64,000 bases of DNA from Laspinema palackyanum D2c (GCF_025370875.1 NZ_JAMXFD010000008.1:1-64000); one strand, 5' to 3'. Shown: positions 1-10,224, counted from the first letter of the stretch. Numbers and translations: made by a program. The notes: generated from the sequence alone by a model not told the origin.

Positions 1-503
1 GACCGTACCTACCGTATTGAGTTCAAAATACATACTTACAAGTATCCGCCTGACTAAGTTTTGTCAGTCAACCAGGGCGTAAGCTGTGGCCTTCAAGGGG
101 TTGATTAGGATTGCCCAGGACCCGTGTAGTAACGTTTTGACCGGGAGTCTAATCAAACTTTTGGCAAAGGGGGCGATCGCCTATAGACAGAGCGAATTTA
201 CCTTGTTATAGTAAGTGTATAACGAAGTCTATTGGGTGCTAGATCTGGGAGTAGAATCCATTGGGATTCATTCAGCCACTTGAGGGTAGTTATTTGTAAA
301 TTACTAGCCAGGGCAAGCCAATCGAGTCAATCAATCAGCAGAATTTCTCACTCCGGTGAGAAGATGACTTGCCGATTAAGCCAAATTATTTTAGAGATCG
401 GTTCGTTGCTGTGAAAAGCAACCTTGATCCCTAAAATTCAGAAACCTTAGAGAGGCGTTAACCCTGAGTCCCCCCCATCGAATCATTAAAAGGTAGCAAA
501 ATC
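1..503. other. Gene-free left edge
   Basis: No convincing gene is seen here. A 60-codon open frame at 232-414 has no ribosome-binding site and a low-complexity, non-family-like translation. There is a HIP1 octamer near 173-180. The last bases before the DUF928 gene contain an AAAGG-type ribosome-binding site (about 489-494), so the segment near 400-500 is probably that gene's leader. Confidence 0.5.
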
Positions 504-1256
504 ATGACCCGTAAAAATTACCAGGGTTCCTGGGCACTCTGTTCTATCGCCCTATCTTTCAACTTAGCTTGGGTGGCCGCTTTACCGAGTCGAGCACAGG
601 TTTCGTCCCCCTTGCCCGGTCCTCAAACCCTCGCCCGAGTGACCTTTGAGCCACCCAGCAATGAACGGCTGAGTGATTCAGCCGGAGGTGCCTCTCGGCA
701 AGGAGGATTCTGCCCCCAAGATGGGATGGTGGAAGGTCCTTCGTTGATGCCCATTCTGCCCGATAGTAAGGAAGGGTTAACGATATCCGAGCGCCCAACG
801 TTGTTCGTGTACGTTCCCCAAACTAAGGCAGAGCAAGGTTATTTTATCCTCAAAGACCAAACGGAAGATTATTATTACCAAACCCAAGTCAGCATTCCCC
901 AGGAAGGAGGGATCGTCCGCCTCACCCTTCCGGAAAGTGCTCCGGCCCTAGAAATTGGGACAACCTACCAGTGGTCCTTTGTTGTCGCCTGCGAACTTCC
1001 GGCGCGAGCGGATAGTCCCCGGGTGGAGGGGTGGTTACAGCGAGTGGAACCTACGGCTAATCTGAATAATTACCGGGGAGTGGACTCGATTGAAGCGGCT
1101 ACTTCCTACGGCGCTGCGGGGATTTGGTATGATGCGGTGACCACCTTAGCTCATCTGCGGCAATCACAGCCCCAAACCTACAATCAAGAGTGGGTAGACT
1201 TTTTAAGCTCAGTAGGACTCGAAAACATCGCTAACGAGCCGATTTTGGAACCCTAA
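504..1256 (+). CDS. DUF928 domain-containing exported protein
   Basis: A 250-residue protein with an N-terminal signal-like segment (residues about 10-31, ending near PSRAQ) and a C-terminal region with the layout of cyanobacterial DUF928 proteins. A GGxSR...CPQDG segment (about 61-76) leads into a strand-rich domain with PTLFVYVPQT (about 98-107), a TTYQWSFVVAC strand (about 157-167) and a helical tail with GIWYDAVTTLAHLR. Function is not known for the family; members are often near TPR/CHAT or CHASE2 genes. Here a CHASE2 cyclase lies 345 bases downstream on the same strand, but a terminator separates them. The start at 504 is supported by AAAGG 10-14 bases upstream. Confidence 0.8.
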   Translation: MTRKNYQGSWALCSIALSFNLAWVAALPSRAQVSSPLPGPQTLARVTFEPPSNERLSDSAGGASRQGGFCPQDGMVEGPSLMPILPDSKEGLTISERPTLFVYVPQTKAEQGYFILKDQTEDYYYQTQVSIPQEGGIVRLTLPESAPALEIGTTYQWSFVVACELPARADSPRVEGWLQRVEPTANLNNYRGVDSIEAATSYGAAGIWYDAVTTLAHLRQSQPQTYNQEWVDFLSSVGLENIANEPILEP

Positions 1257-1315
1257 GACTCTGGAGGGGACACAAATCCCTCAAGCCCCTTAGGGTAACA
1301 ACAAGTTCCACAGAG

Positions 1316-1345
1316 ACCCGGTTTTGGAAAAAACCGGGTTTTTCA
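1316..1345 (+). terminator. Rho-independent terminator after the DUF928 gene
   Basis: Inverted repeat ACCCGGTTTT / AAAACCGGGT with a short loop, followed by a T run. It lies 60 bases past the DUF928 stop codon. The stem is a variant of the AGAAACCCGGTTTCT palindrome found elsewhere in the window. Confidence 0.75.
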
Positions 1346-1600
1346 ATCCCTTCCGAGAGTTGAGATAGGACCAGAGAATTTCACCGACCGGCGATTGATT
1401 CCTGAACCGATTTTATCTCCAGGAATGCCGCAATTCGGGGAACCGGGAAAGATACTAGAAGATAGAGACAGATCAGGACAGTGAAAACCTTGGGTTATCC
1501 TTAGAATGTAAAGTGGGGGAAAAACTGGGGGATCCTATTTAGATCTCATGACCTAATTTTCTTTTGGCGATCGAAATCAATTCTGGGTTCAGCGAAATCT
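1346..1600. other. Intergenic leader of the CHASE2 cyclase
   Basis: No gene is seen. This probably holds the promoter and leader of the cyclase gene; no clear ribosome-binding site is visible just before 1601. Confidence 0.4.
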
Positions 1601-4186
1601 ATGTGCCACAAGCTCAGAGTGAGCTTCAACCGAAAAGTATGGCAATGGCGTGCTCCATTGATTACTGCACCTGTGGTAGCCGGGATTGCGATCGCAATCA
1701 ACTCCCTGGGATGGCTTGAGACTCAGGAGTTGGGAATGCTCGATCGCTTTTTTCGCTGGCGTCCGAAAGAAGCATCAGAGGAACGTATTGTCATCGTCAC
1801 CATTGATGAGTCGGACATCCGCCATGTGGGACAATGGCCCATGCCCGATCGCGACTTAGCCCAATTAATACAAACCATCAAAGCACAAGAACCTGCTGCC
1901 ATTGGGTTGGATCTGTATCGAGATCTTCCGGTGGAACCAGGACATCAAGAACTGGTGCAGGTGCTCAAGTCCACGGATAATCTGATCGGCGTAGAGAAAG
2001 TCATTGGGGCCCCGGTCGCCGCGCAACCGACCTTAAAGAGCTTAGACCAGGTGGGGATTGCGGATGTGGTCTTAGATGACGATGGCAAAATCCGCCGAAC
2101 TTTATTGTCTCACAAAAATACAAAGGACGAAACCCAGCTAAGTTTTCCCGCGCTCTTGAGCTTGCTCTATTTGGAAAAACAAGACATCCACTTAGAAATG
2201 GTCGATCCTGAGCAGAAGCATCTGAGATTGGGAAAAGCCCTATTTGTCCCCTTTAGTCGCAATGATGGGGGGTATGTTCGCGCCAATGCCGGAGGGTATC
2301 AGATGTTGCTGAATTACCGAGGCCCCCTGGAAAAGTTCGGACAGATTTCCATGAAGGAGGTGTTAGAAAACCAGATTCCCCCGGATCTGATGCGCGATCG
2401 CATTGTGCTGATTGGGGCCACGGCACCCAGTCTGAATGATTTTTTCTTTACTCCTTATATCAGTGAGTTTCACCGCGATCGCAATCTGTTAATCAACTCC
2501 GAACGGACCTCGGGAATTGTCATCCATGCTAACACCATCTCTCAGATGATCAGGGGAGCCTTAGAAGGACGACCCTTTTTACAGGTGTGGTCCAATGGGG
2601 CTGAGGTTGTATGGATTATGGTGTGGTCCGGCATCGGGGCCGCGATCGCATGGCGGTGGCGATCGAGTAGTGTCACTGAACAAAAAAGAATCTGGTCCCC
2701 CCTCCTGCTCATCAATGTTTTTTTTGGGGGATTGAGCACCATCGCTATTGGATTCGGGGCCTTTTTGCACAGTTGGTGGATTCCCGTTGTTACTCCCCTC
2801 GTCGCCTTGGTCGGGTCTGCCATTGTGGTGACAGATTATCAGAGTCGGAAATTGCTGCGCGATCGCGATCGCAAACTCACCGAATTTTTAGAAGCCGTCC
2901 CCGTGGGTATTTCCATCGTTGATGCCCGAGGCAACTCCTATTTTATCAATCATAAAGCCACGGAAATCCTAGGGCCAGGAGTGCTGCCCTCGGAGCAAAA
3001 GAATGGTAAAAAACCCCTTTATCACAACTATCTAGCCGGGACGGATCACCTCTATCCCCTCGCGAATTTGCCCGTGAGTCGCGCCTTAAAAGGAGAGTAT
3101 GCCACAGCGAATGATATCGAAATCCGTCAAGGGGATAAAATCATTCCCATTGAAGCTTGGGGAACCCCGATTTATGATGAAGAAGGCAATGTCGCTTTTG
3201 CAATTGTGGCCTTTCAAAATATTAGCGATCGCAAACAAGCCGAATCTGAACGGCAAGCCTTTGTTCAAAAACTCTGTGAGCTCAATGAAGATTTAGAACG
3301 CTCCTTAGACGCAGAAGAACGCTTAACCGAAGTCGCCGAACGCTTTGTCCCCAATCAATTCCTCTCCTTCTTAGGCTATGAAAGCCTTGTAGAAGTCAAA
3401 GTGGGCGATGCCGTAGAACAAGAAATGTCAGTATTATTTTCCGATATTCGCAACTTTACCACCCTCTCCGAGAGCATGACCCCGGATGAAAACTTTAAAT
3501 TTATCAATGGCGTCCTTTCCCGCCTCGAACCCGCCATTATTGAAAACAATGGCTTTATTGATAAATATATTGGCGATGCCATCATGGCTCTATTTGGCGG
3601 AGAACCGGATAATGCCGTCAAAGCCGGGATTGCCATGTTAGAAAAATTAGTCGAATATAACACCACCCGAGGTAGACCGGGACGACCTCAAATTAAAATT
3701 GGCATTGGCATCAATACGGGTTCCTTAATGCTAGGAACCGTTGGCGGCCAGAACCGAATTGATGGAACGGTGATTGGGGATGCGGTGAATTTAGCCTCCC
3801 GCATTGAAACCCTCACGAAATCTTATGGCGTTTCCTTATTAATTACCCAAGAAACCTTTGTAAACTTAGAAAATCCCAATCATTATCACATCCGCCTGAT
3901 TGATCGGGTCACGGTCAAAGGCAAATCCCAAGAAGTCACCGTCTATGAAGTCTTTGATGCCGACTTGCCAGAGGTTCGCGAAGGAAAATTAAAAACCAGA
4001 CCCGACTTTGAACAAGGGATTTTATTATTTTATTTGAATAATTTTAAGGAAGCACAAGTTCTGTTTGAACACTGTCTGAGTATCCACCCCGGAGATACCG
4101 TCGCCCAAATTTACCTCGATCGCTGTCAGCAAAAAGAGGCCGAAAGTCTCCTGGATAACCCTGAACACTCGGAGAATCACTCCTAA
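1601..4186 (+). CDS. CHASE2-PAS class III adenylate cyclase
   Basis: An 861-residue membrane receptor cyclase that should make cAMP from ATP in response to an extracytoplasmic signal. In order: a TM segment (about 18-36), a periplasmic CHASE2 sensor (about 45-320), three closely spaced TM segments (about 328-412), a PAS domain (about 425-545), a short coiled coil, and a class III cyclase domain (about 605-795). Visible catalytic features are the metal-binding FSDIRNF (about 613) and GDAIMALFGG (about 657), with the Lys of IDKYIGD and the Asp of RIDGTVIGDAVN (about 719) forming the pair typical of adenylate rather than guanylate specificity. The NLASRIE Asn/Arg pair is intact. A short TPR-like tail follows. 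The ligand is unknown. The next gene on the same strand starts 218 bases further on. Confidence 0.9.
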   Translation: MCHKLRVSFNRKVWQWRAPLITAPVVAGIAIAINSLGWLETQELGMLDRFFRWRPKEASEERIVIVTIDESDIRHVGQWPMPDRDLAQLIQTIKAQEPAAIGLDLYRDLPVEPGHQELVQVLKSTDNLIGVEKVIGAPVAAQPTLKSLDQVGIADVVLDDDGKIRRTLLSHKNTKDETQLSFPALLSLLYLEKQDIHLEMVDPEQKHLRLGKALFVPFSRNDGGYVRANAGGYQMLLNYRGPLEKFGQISMKEVLENQIPPDLMRDRIVLIGATAPSLNDFFFTPYISEFHRDRNLLINSERTSGIVIHANTISQMIRGALEGRPFLQVWSNGAEVVWIMVWSGIGAAIAWRWRSSSVTEQKRIWSPLLLINVFFGGLSTIAIGFGAFLHSWWIPVVTPLVALVGSAIVVTDYQSRKLLRDRDRKLTEFLEAVPVGISIVDARGNSYFINHKATEILGPGVLPSEQKNGKKPLYHNYLAGTDHLYPLANLPVSRALKGEYATANDIEIRQGDKIIPIEAWGTPIYDEEGNVAFAIVAFQNISDRKQAESERQAFVQKLCELNEDLERSLDAEERLTEVAERFVPNQFLSFLGYESLVEVKVGDAVEQEMSVLFSDIRNFTTLSESMTPDENFKFINGVLSRLEPAIIENNGFIDKYIGDAIMALFGGEPDNAVKAGIAMLEKLVEYNTTRGRPGRPQIKIGIGINTGSLMLGTVGGQNRIDGTVIGDAVNLASRIETLTKSYGVSLLITQETFVNLENPNHYHIRLIDRVTVKGKSQEVTVYEVFDADLPEVREGKLKTRPDFEQGILLFYLNNFKEAQVLFEHCLSIHPGDTVAQIYLDRCQQKEAESLLDNPEHSENHS

Positions 4187-4219
4187 TCCTTCCCTCAATA
4201 CCCCCGGATTGTAACGGTG

Positions 4220-4283
4220 AGAAACCGGGTTTCTGGCCAAAGATTCTGCCCAGCAAGCCTTTTGGAAGAGAAACCCGGTTTCT
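4220..4283. repeat. Two inverted AGAAACCSGGTTTCT palindromes
   Basis: Two copies of the 15-base palindrome (4220-4234 and 4269-4283), each extended by CTGG on the right, between the cyclase and the GTPase genes. Each can form a hairpin. The same palindrome recurs at 17641 and about nine times between 51.2 and 54.0 kb. Confidence 0.75.
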
Positions 4284-4403
4284 GGTTCTGGGGTAGGGTC
4301 CCGATGCCCCAGGGTCGATCGCCCTCTCGGATCTCCCCTTGCCGCCACATCCACCAAGCCACGCATTAAGATCAAAGCAGACTCCATCCCATCACAAACT
4401 CCC

Positions 4404-6113
4404 ATGCGTTTAACTCGTCTGTTAACCCTATTCGGCGGAATCCTCCTCATTTTGGGGATGGTCCTATGGTTGGTGAGCTCTATTTACCAGCTTTATGTGC
4501 AGATTAGCTTTACCGCCCCGATGCTGGCAACCTTACTGCTGTTGCTGGTGATCGCCCTGCTAATCGTCCTGATTGGGGCGTTTATTTACTATCTGCAACT
4601 GTTTGCCGGGGGTTCGACACGATCGCGTCGGGGTCGGGGGAAACGTCGGGTCAAAATCCCGGAACGAAAGTCAGATGCGGCAGGACAAACCCTACAGGTG
4701 GTCCGTCAACAGGTCGATCGCATCCAAGATGAAGTCACCAAAAAAGCCTTATTGCAGCGATCGCGGGAATTAGAACAAAATCTCTCCCGAGGAAACATTC
4801 AGGTAGTGATTTTCGGCACCGGGTCCTCGGGGAAAACCTCTCTAATTAATGCCTTGTTAGGACGAATGGTGGGACGAGTGGATGCACCAATGGGGACAAC
4901 GGAGGTGGGAGAAACCTATCGGTTGCAACTGCAAGGACTGGAACGGGAAATTGTGATTACAGATACTCCCGGAATTTTAGAGGCAGGAGTCGCCGGAACG
5001 GAACGGGAAAAATTAGCCCGATCGCTGGCAACGGAAGCGGATTTATTATTATTTGTGGTTGATAATGATTTAACGAGATCGGAACATCAACCCTTGGAAG
5101 TTTTAGCCCAAATTGGCAAACGGTCCATTGTGGTTTTAAATAAAATTGACCTCTATCCCGACGAAGAACGAGAATATATTTTAGCAAAACTCCGAGAACG
5201 AGTGACAGGATTTATCTCAGCAATGGATGTGGTGGCGATCGCTGCTAATCCCAAAGCCGTTCCTTTAGATAATGGTGGTCTTTTCCAAGCAGACCCGGAT
5301 ATCATGCCCTTAATTCGTCGGATGGCAGCCATTTTGCGGGCAGAAGGGGAGGATTTAGTGGCAGATAATATTTTATTACAATCTCAACGCCTCGGGGAAG
5401 AAGCGCGCCGGTTAATTGATTCCCAGCGTCGCCGCCAAGCAGAAAAGGTGGTTGATCGCTTTCAATGGATTGGCGCTGGGGTAATTGCTTGTACTCCGGT
5501 CCCGGTGATTGATGTTCTCGCCACTGCCGCTGTTAATGCCCAAATGGTGGTAGAAATTGGCAAAATTTATGGCTGTGAAATTAATCTCGATCGCGGACGG
5601 GAATTAGCTTTATCTTTGGGTAAAACCCTGGCGAGTTTAGGGATTGTGGAAGGGGCGATTAAGTTAGTAACCGCAGCCTTGCAGTTAAATTTAGGGACAT
5701 TTGTGGTGGGGAAGGCTATTCAAGGGGTAACGGCGGCTTATTTAACCCGAATTGCCGGAAAAAGTTTTATTGAATATTTCCGCCATGACCAAGATTGGGG
5801 GGATGGGGGAATTACGGAAGTGGTGCAGCGACAATTTCAATTGACGAAAAAGGAGGAGTTTGTCAAGGTTTTTGTTAAAGATGCGATCGCCCGGGTGGTT
5901 GATCCTTTAAAAGAGGCATTTGAGTCGGAGGATGATGAGGATGCAGGAGGGTATGAACCAGATTATGACCGAGATTATGACCGAGATTATGATAAAATAC
6001 CCGTCATGCGCGATCGGGAAGACTATCCAGAACGAGCCCCGCTGGTTCGTTATTTAGGAGATGAACCGGAGGATGATTGGCAAGTTGATCGCCGCCGACG
6101 GGATGATTGGTAA
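4404..6113 (+). CDS. Membrane-anchored DUF697 GTPase
   Basis: A 569-residue protein with two N-terminal TM helices (about 8-28 and 37-62), a basic linker, a coiled segment, and an Era/dynamin-type small GTPase domain: P-loop GTGSSGKTS (about 138-146), switch GTTEVGET (about 159-166), DTPG (about 186) and NKID (about 247). A DUF697 domain (about 345-490) with hydrophobic stretches follows, then an acidic tail with a tandem DRDYDRDYD repeat. Cyanobacteria carry several such YcjF/DUF697 GTPases; they are thought to act in membrane or envelope stress, but the exact role is not established. The gene ends 34 bases before the convergent neighbour. Confidence 0.85.
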   Translation: MRLTRLLTLFGGILLILGMVLWLVSSIYQLYVQISFTAPMLATLLLLLVIALLIVLIGAFIYYLQLFAGGSTRSRRGRGKRRVKIPERKSDAAGQTLQVVRQQVDRIQDEVTKKALLQRSRELEQNLSRGNIQVVIFGTGSSGKTSLINALLGRMVGRVDAPMGTTEVGETYRLQLQGLEREIVITDTPGILEAGVAGTEREKLARSLATEADLLLFVVDNDLTRSEHQPLEVLAQIGKRSIVVLNKIDLYPDEEREYILAKLRERVTGFISAMDVVAIAANPKAVPLDNGGLFQADPDIMPLIRRMAAILRAEGEDLVADNILLQSQRLGEEARRLIDSQRRRQAEKVVDRFQWIGAGVIACTPVPVIDVLATAAVNAQMVVEIGKIYGCEINLDRGRELALSLGKTLASLGIVEGAIKLVTAALQLNLGTFVVGKAIQGVTAAYLTRIAGKSFIEYFRHDQDWGDGGITEVVQRQFQLTKKEEFVKVFVKDAIARVVDPLKEAFESEDDEDAGGYEPDYDRDYDRDYDKIPVMRDREDYPERAPLVRYLGDEPEDDWQVDRRRRDDW

Positions 6114-6147
6114 ATGGGGGTTTGCCGATGACAGGAATCAGCTAGAC

Positions 6148-7548
6148 TCACCGCAGGCGATCTCGTTTAATCGTGAGGCGTTTTGGACAAAACCAAGGGA
6201 TACAAACCGATGCAACGAGACATCCCAGCAACCCGGCGATCGCACTTAAAGACAAAGCGAGGCTAAAATTGGTCCAGGGTTCGGGGACTTTTAAGTGATT
6301 CAGAGTCGTGGCGATCGGGGGGGATTCTTTGAGGGGAGTCACCCAAGCGGGAGAAGCGGAAGCGACTACGGCAGCGGTCCCGATTCCCGTCCCTACAAGA
6401 CAAGCAAAAGTGTGAAAATCGCGATCGCTTTGCGCTTGGGAAATCTCCACAATCGAGGTAATCGTCCCCCGCAGATGTTCTAAAATATTCAAATAAGGAC
6501 GTAAACTGGCATAATCTTGTTCAATTTGCTTTTGATACTTCGCCCTAACAATGGCGCTAAACTCTTGTAAAAACTTGAAATCGTTACTGACCTGAAAAAC
6601 GTTCCCTGCTTTGTTAGCAATGGATTGAACGGATTTTTCATATTGATGTAAATTTAGGTCAATCTCATGCTGTCGGACTTCAATTTGATTAATATTTTTA
6701 ACAAAGTTTGATAAAGCGACAGAGTTCTGGTATAATGCTAACTTTAATTCTGAAAACTCTAAATCATATAAGCCCTTAATTGAAGCGGAAATTTCATTAA
6801 ACTCCTCCACCATTTTCTCCTTGAGTTCTCGACTTTCCCCGTAAGCCCCGAGAATTTTGTTGCGGTAGCAAAATAGCGATTTCCAATCTTCATAAAATTC
6901 CGCCCCAGTTTCCATTGCTTTTGGGTTGGGATATAAAATCAGAACCAAATGACTCTCGGCTTCCATTTTTTCCCAGCGTTGGGGGGAAGAACGCCAAAAT
7001 TCAAAGACAGAACCCCCTAAAAATTGCCCTTTTTCTTGATATTGCCATTCTTCGTTGATTAAAGATTTGTAAATATTATTAGCGAGAATTTCGCGATCGT
7101 CCTTATCGGGATTTTCCACCCAACCGGATACTATCAAAGTTTGTCCCAAGTGACCGGGAAGATGACCAACTTTTGGCATCAAGGTCAACAGGACATCCAG
7201 GCATTGGACTAATTCATCCCCGGTAAACTTACCCTGAACCGATGCATTCCAAGCTAATCCATAATTTTCATCTAGGGTAAAATGACGGAATGAACCCTGA
7301 AGTGGGTGTTGGTGGTTGAACTTTCCTTCAAATTTAACCAGGGATTGATCCACGGGGGTGACTTCGAGGAAATCGAGAGGTTTGGGGACTGATGGACTGC
7401 TGCGATCGCCACCATAAACCGCCAGGGCCTGGGCCAATTGTTCTAAACTATTTGCACTACAACATTGGGGGTGATTTGCATCCTTAACCCATCCTTCCGG
7501 GAGATGATAAACAAATAGAGCGAGGGTAGGACAAACTAAATTAATCAT
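6148..7548 (-). CDS. Conserved membrane protein of unknown function
   Basis: About 466 residues when started at the ATG at 7548; a TTG six codons upstream is also in frame. The N-terminal half is soluble and starts with VCPTLALFVYHLPEGW. The middle (about 230-370) is a long helical, coiled-coil-rich region, and two TM helices lie near the C-terminus (around LVGTGIGTAAVVASASPAW and SLSAIAGLLGCLVASVCIPW), followed by a short basic cytoplasmic tail. No family is recognised. The topology suggests a large cytoplasmic domain anchored by a C-terminal hairpin. It is convergent with the DUF697 GTPase gene, so the two are not co-transcribed. Confidence 0.65.
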   Translation of the reverse strand: MINLVCPTLALFVYHLPEGWVKDANHPQCCSANSLEQLAQALAVYGGDRSSPSVPKPLDFLEVTPVDQSLVKFEGKFNHQHPLQGSFRHFTLDENYGLAWNASVQGKFTGDELVQCLDVLLTLMPKVGHLPGHLGQTLIVSGWVENPDKDDREILANNIYKSLINEEWQYQEKGQFLGGSVFEFWRSSPQRWEKMEAESHLVLILYPNPKAMETGAEFYEDWKSLFCYRNKILGAYGESRELKEKMVEEFNEISASIKGLYDLEFSELKLALYQNSVALSNFVKNINQIEVRQHEIDLNLHQYEKSVQSIANKAGNVFQVSNDFKFLQEFSAIVRAKYQKQIEQDYASLRPYLNILEHLRGTITSIVEISQAQSDRDFHTFACLVGTGIGTAAVVASASPAWVTPLKESPPIATTLNHLKVPEPWTNFSLALSLSAIAGLLGCLVASVCIPWFCPKRLTIKRDRLR

Positions 7549-7566
7549 AACCGTTAAAGGCGTCAA

Positions 7567-7912
7567 TAGTGGAGCATAAACCCAGAATGAGTCGGACAGG
7601 ATAACCTGTAGATGCTTGCCCTGTAATGAGATAAAATGGACCGACGAAGGGAGTTAAATGATGTTACCCTCACCGTGAGAGTGGAACCGGATCATCTTCA
7701 AATTGCAAGGGGAACCGAGGCTTTGACCGGAATGACTCTTGTCTGTTTCTGGATTGTACTCAATAAAGGAGTCCAGTGGCCAATCCGGAAAAAACCCTGA
7801 GTAGAAATAAGCGTCCGAGGGAATCACTAAACTGCCGTAGTGGTCATCCCTACCGCACCCTAATTATCCCTCTGAACTGGAGAAACGGGTGAGGGTGTAA
7901 ACCCCCTAGATT
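7567..7912. other. Intergenic region without a recognised gene
   Basis: About 350 bases between two minus-strand genes. No open frame with a plausible start is seen and no known RNA motif is recognised. It presumably holds the promoter of the 6148-7548 gene. Confidence 0.4.
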
Positions 7913-8152
7913 TTATTTTCTCAAAAATGGGGCTAACAGTTTTTCACCTTTCTCCCAGGTTTGAGATAAAAAGCCTTGCACTGGACCCCATAATTCAGTC
8001 ATGCCAATGCCAAAAATGAGCTGCAATCCTAACACTAATAGGGCCATCAAAATAGCAGTTTTGACCGTAGCTTTGAGGACGGTGACCAGCCAAGTAAAAA
8101 TCAGCCAGGAAACAACGATCGCCGCAATAAGAATCAGTAGATCAATGGACAT
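7913..8152 (-). CDS. Small two-helix membrane protein
   Basis: A 79-residue protein made mostly of two TM helices (LLILIAAIVVSWLIFTWLV and TAILMALLVLGLQLIFGIG) with an amphipathic, lysine-containing tail (WEKGEKLLAPFLRK). This layout is common in cyanobacterial genomes but has no assigned function. The start lies 20 bases after the stop of the TPR gene, which is transcribed the same way, so the two probably form one operon with the TPR gene first. Confidence 0.65.
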   Translation of the reverse strand: MSIDLLILIAAIVVSWLIFTWLVTVLKATVKTAILMALLVLGLQLIFGIGMTELWGPVQGFLSQTWEKGEKLLAPFLRK

Positions 8153-8172
8153 GAACTGAAAACTGGGAGAGA

Positions 8173-8859
8173 TTAATTATTACCTTGTTGAATTTCCCGA
8201 GCAATGGCTTCTGAGCGTTGGGCTAAAGCCATATTACCTTGAGCGCGGAACAGTTCTGCCGCCTGTTGAAAATCAGCGATCGCCTCTTGGTTTTTTTCCT
8301 GCAACAACTGAACCCCACCGCGATTATAATAGGCTGCCGCTTCAGCAGGATTCAGGCGCAAGGCTTGATTAAAATCATCCATCGCCTTTTTATACTCTTC
8401 CTTGAAGGCATAGACCCCACCGCGACCAATATAAGCCTCACCATAATTGGGATTTAACCTTAATGCAGCATTATAATCCTCCAGGGCTGCATCATAATTT
8501 TGCATCATGGAATGGGCGCTGGCGCGTCCAATATAGGCATCAATGTTATTCCCATTTAACCGTAACACTTGAGTATAATCGGCGATCGCGCCTGCTTGAT
8601 TTCCCGTGCGTGACAGCAAATTCCCCCGACTAATATAGGCTTCTGGACTATTGGGATTCTGGGCGATCGCCTGAGCATAATCCTGAAGCGCCCCCTGCAA
8701 ATCCCCCTGACTGGCTTTTTGCTGTGCCGAAGTCAGCCAATTTTGAGCATTATTTTGGGCAATTGCTCCTGGGGATACCGTTGTCCCCAAAACCGGAGAA
8801 ATTCCCCCTAAAACCGCGAGGAGTCCTAACAGAGCAATGTTCGGATAAAGGTTCTTCAT
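8173..8859 (-). CDS. Exported tetratricopeptide repeat protein
   Basis: A 228-residue protein with a signal-type N-terminus (LLGLLAVLGGISPVLG, about 10-25) followed by about four TPR units (residues about 45-185). The conserved pattern xxDYxxALRLNPNxxxAYIGRG recurs with 34-residue spacing. A final partial repeat ends in a Gln/Asn tail. TPR arrays bind protein partners; this one should act in the periplasm or at the thylakoid lumen or outer face. The partner is unknown. It is probably co-transcribed with the small membrane protein just downstream. Confidence 0.8.
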   Translation of the reverse strand: MKNLYPNIALLGLLAVLGGISPVLGTTVSPGAIAQNNAQNWLTSAQQKASQGDLQGALQDYAQAIAQNPNSPEAYISRGNLLSRTGNQAGAIADYTQVLRLNGNNIDAYIGRASAHSMMQNYDAALEDYNAALRLNPNYGEAYIGRGGVYAFKEEYKKAMDDFNQALRLNPAEAAAYYNRGGVQLLQEKNQEAIADFQQAAELFRAQGNMALAQRSEAIAREIQQGNN

Positions 8860-8945
8860 GGCTTATTTGGATTCCAGAAAAAAATGGCTAGGCATAAGTT
8901 ATAAGTTTACTCGCTCTTTTATCCTTTACCGGATTGAAAATCCAG

Positions 8946-8973
8946 CCCTCACCCGGAACGGGTGGGGCTTTTT
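8946..8973 (+). terminator. Hairpin with T run between dxr and the TPR gene
   Basis: CCTCACCCG / CGGGTGGGG stem with a 3-base loop, then CTTTTT on the plus strand. Both flanking genes read on the minus strand, where the stem has no U run. It may therefore stop antisense transcription, or only mark the end of dxr mRNA by its stability. Confidence 0.45.
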
Positions 8974-8988
8974 CCGGTGGAGATGGGA

Positions 8989-10224
8989 CTATCCAGCGGT
9001 TGCCGGAGTCACACTTTCCAAAGGCTTGACCCCAGGGGTAAAGGATTTAGGCTCAGATTTTAGGGTAGCACTTGCTTCTAAAACTGCTTGTCTCGCCCAG
9101 CGATCGGCCGCGAGAATCTCCTCTAAACCGGGTTCGGCACAGTTATCTGCCTGATGGCGATCGCAGACCCGTTCAATCACCCGAGGAATCTCTAAAAACC
9201 CAATTTTCTCCTCTAAAAATAACTCCACTGCCTGCTCATTGGCTGCATTTAAAACCGCAGGCATAGACCCCCCGGCCCGACCGGCAGCATAAGCCAATTT
9301 CATGCAGGGATACTTCTGATGATCCGGCGATCGGAAGGTCAAATCTCCCGCTTTTACTAAATCTAACCGTTCCCAATCCGTATTAATTCGCTCCGGCCAA
9401 GACAAGGCATAAAGCAACGGCAACCGCATATCCGGCCAACCCAATTGGGCTAGAACTGAGGTATCCTGTAACTCAATTAAAGAGTGAATAATACTCTGAG
9501 GATGAATCACAATATCAATATCATCATAATCCATTCCAAATAAGTAATGCGCCTCAATGACTTCTAATCCTTTATTCATCAAAGTGGCAGAATCAACGGT
9601 AATTTTACGACCCATTGACCAGTTAGGATGCTTCAGTGCATCCGCCACTTTTACGGTGGCTAATTTCTCCACCGGCCAATCTCGGAAGGCCCCTCCGGAA
9701 GCGGTTAAAATAATCCGACGTAACCCTCCAGGCGGGACCCCTTGCAAACATTGAAAGATGGCCGAATGTTCCGAGTCTGCCGGGAGTAACTTGACCCCAT
9801 GCTTCTCAATCAGGGGATTAACCACAGGTCCCCCAGCAATCAAGGTTTCCTTGTTTGCCAAGGCGATATCTTTACCCGCTTCGATCGCGGCGATCGTGGG
9901 AAGTAATCCCGCACAACCGACAATTCCTGTGACAACCGCTTCCGCATCCCCGTAACGCGCCACTTCCACCACCCCCTGTTCTCCTGCCAGGATAATCGGC
10001 TGCGGGTCCAAATCTGCGATCGCCGCGAGCAGTTCCGGCAGCTTGTCTTCCTGGCAGATAGCAACGATTTCGGGGCGAAACTGGCGAATTTGCTGCGCCA
10101 ACAGTTCCACATTCCCCCTAGCTGCTAACCCCACAATCCGAAACCGATCGGGGTGGTGTTCCACAATATCTAAAGTCTGAGTCCCGATTGAACCAGTGGA
10201 TCCGAGGAGTGTAATCGCTTTCAC
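8989..10224 (-). CDS. dxr: 1-deoxy-D-xylulose 5-phosphate reductoisomerase
   Basis: Converts 1-deoxy-D-xylulose 5-phosphate to 2-C-methyl-D-erythritol 4-phosphate with NADPH, the committed step of the MEP isoprenoid pathway that feeds carotenoids, phytol and quinones. The NADPH-binding [12 protein letters not shown] lies at the N-terminus; [10 protein letters not shown], the metal-binding [11 protein letters not shown] and [21 protein letters not shown] follow in family order. Length (about 411 residues) is normal. The start is chosen at a GTG giving [11 protein letters not shown], matching the usual MKAITLLGS start; an in-frame GTG 11 codons further upstream adds a lysine/isoleucine-rich stretch not typical of the family. 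The gene is monocistronic as far as can be seen. Confidence 0.95.
   Translation of the reverse strand: MKAITLLGSTGSIGTQTLDIVEHHPDRFRIVGLAARGNVELLAQQIRQFRPEIVAICQEDKLPELLAAIADLDPQPIILAGEQGVVEVARYGDAEAVVTGIVGCAGLLPTIAAIEAGKDIALANKETLIAGGPVVNPLIEKHGVKLLPADSEHSAIFQCLQGVPPGGLRRIILTASGGAFRDWPVEKLATVKVADALKHPNWSMGRKITVDSATLMNKGLEVIEAHYLFGMDYDDIDIVIHPQSIIHSLIELQDTSVLAQLGWPDMRLPLLYALSWPERINTDWERLDLVKAGDLTFRSPDHQKYPCMKLAYAAGRAGGSMPAVLNAANEQAVELFLEEKIGFLEIPRVIERVCDRHQADNCAEPGLEEILAADRWARQAVLEASATLKSEPKSFTPGVKPLESVTPATAG

Noticed and set aside
232-414. 60-codon open frame at the left edge
   Set aside because: No ribosome-binding site, odd composition, no family-like pattern.
7860-7900. Possible Yfr-type small RNA near the small membrane protein gene
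   Set aside because: The typical Yfr1 core is not present.
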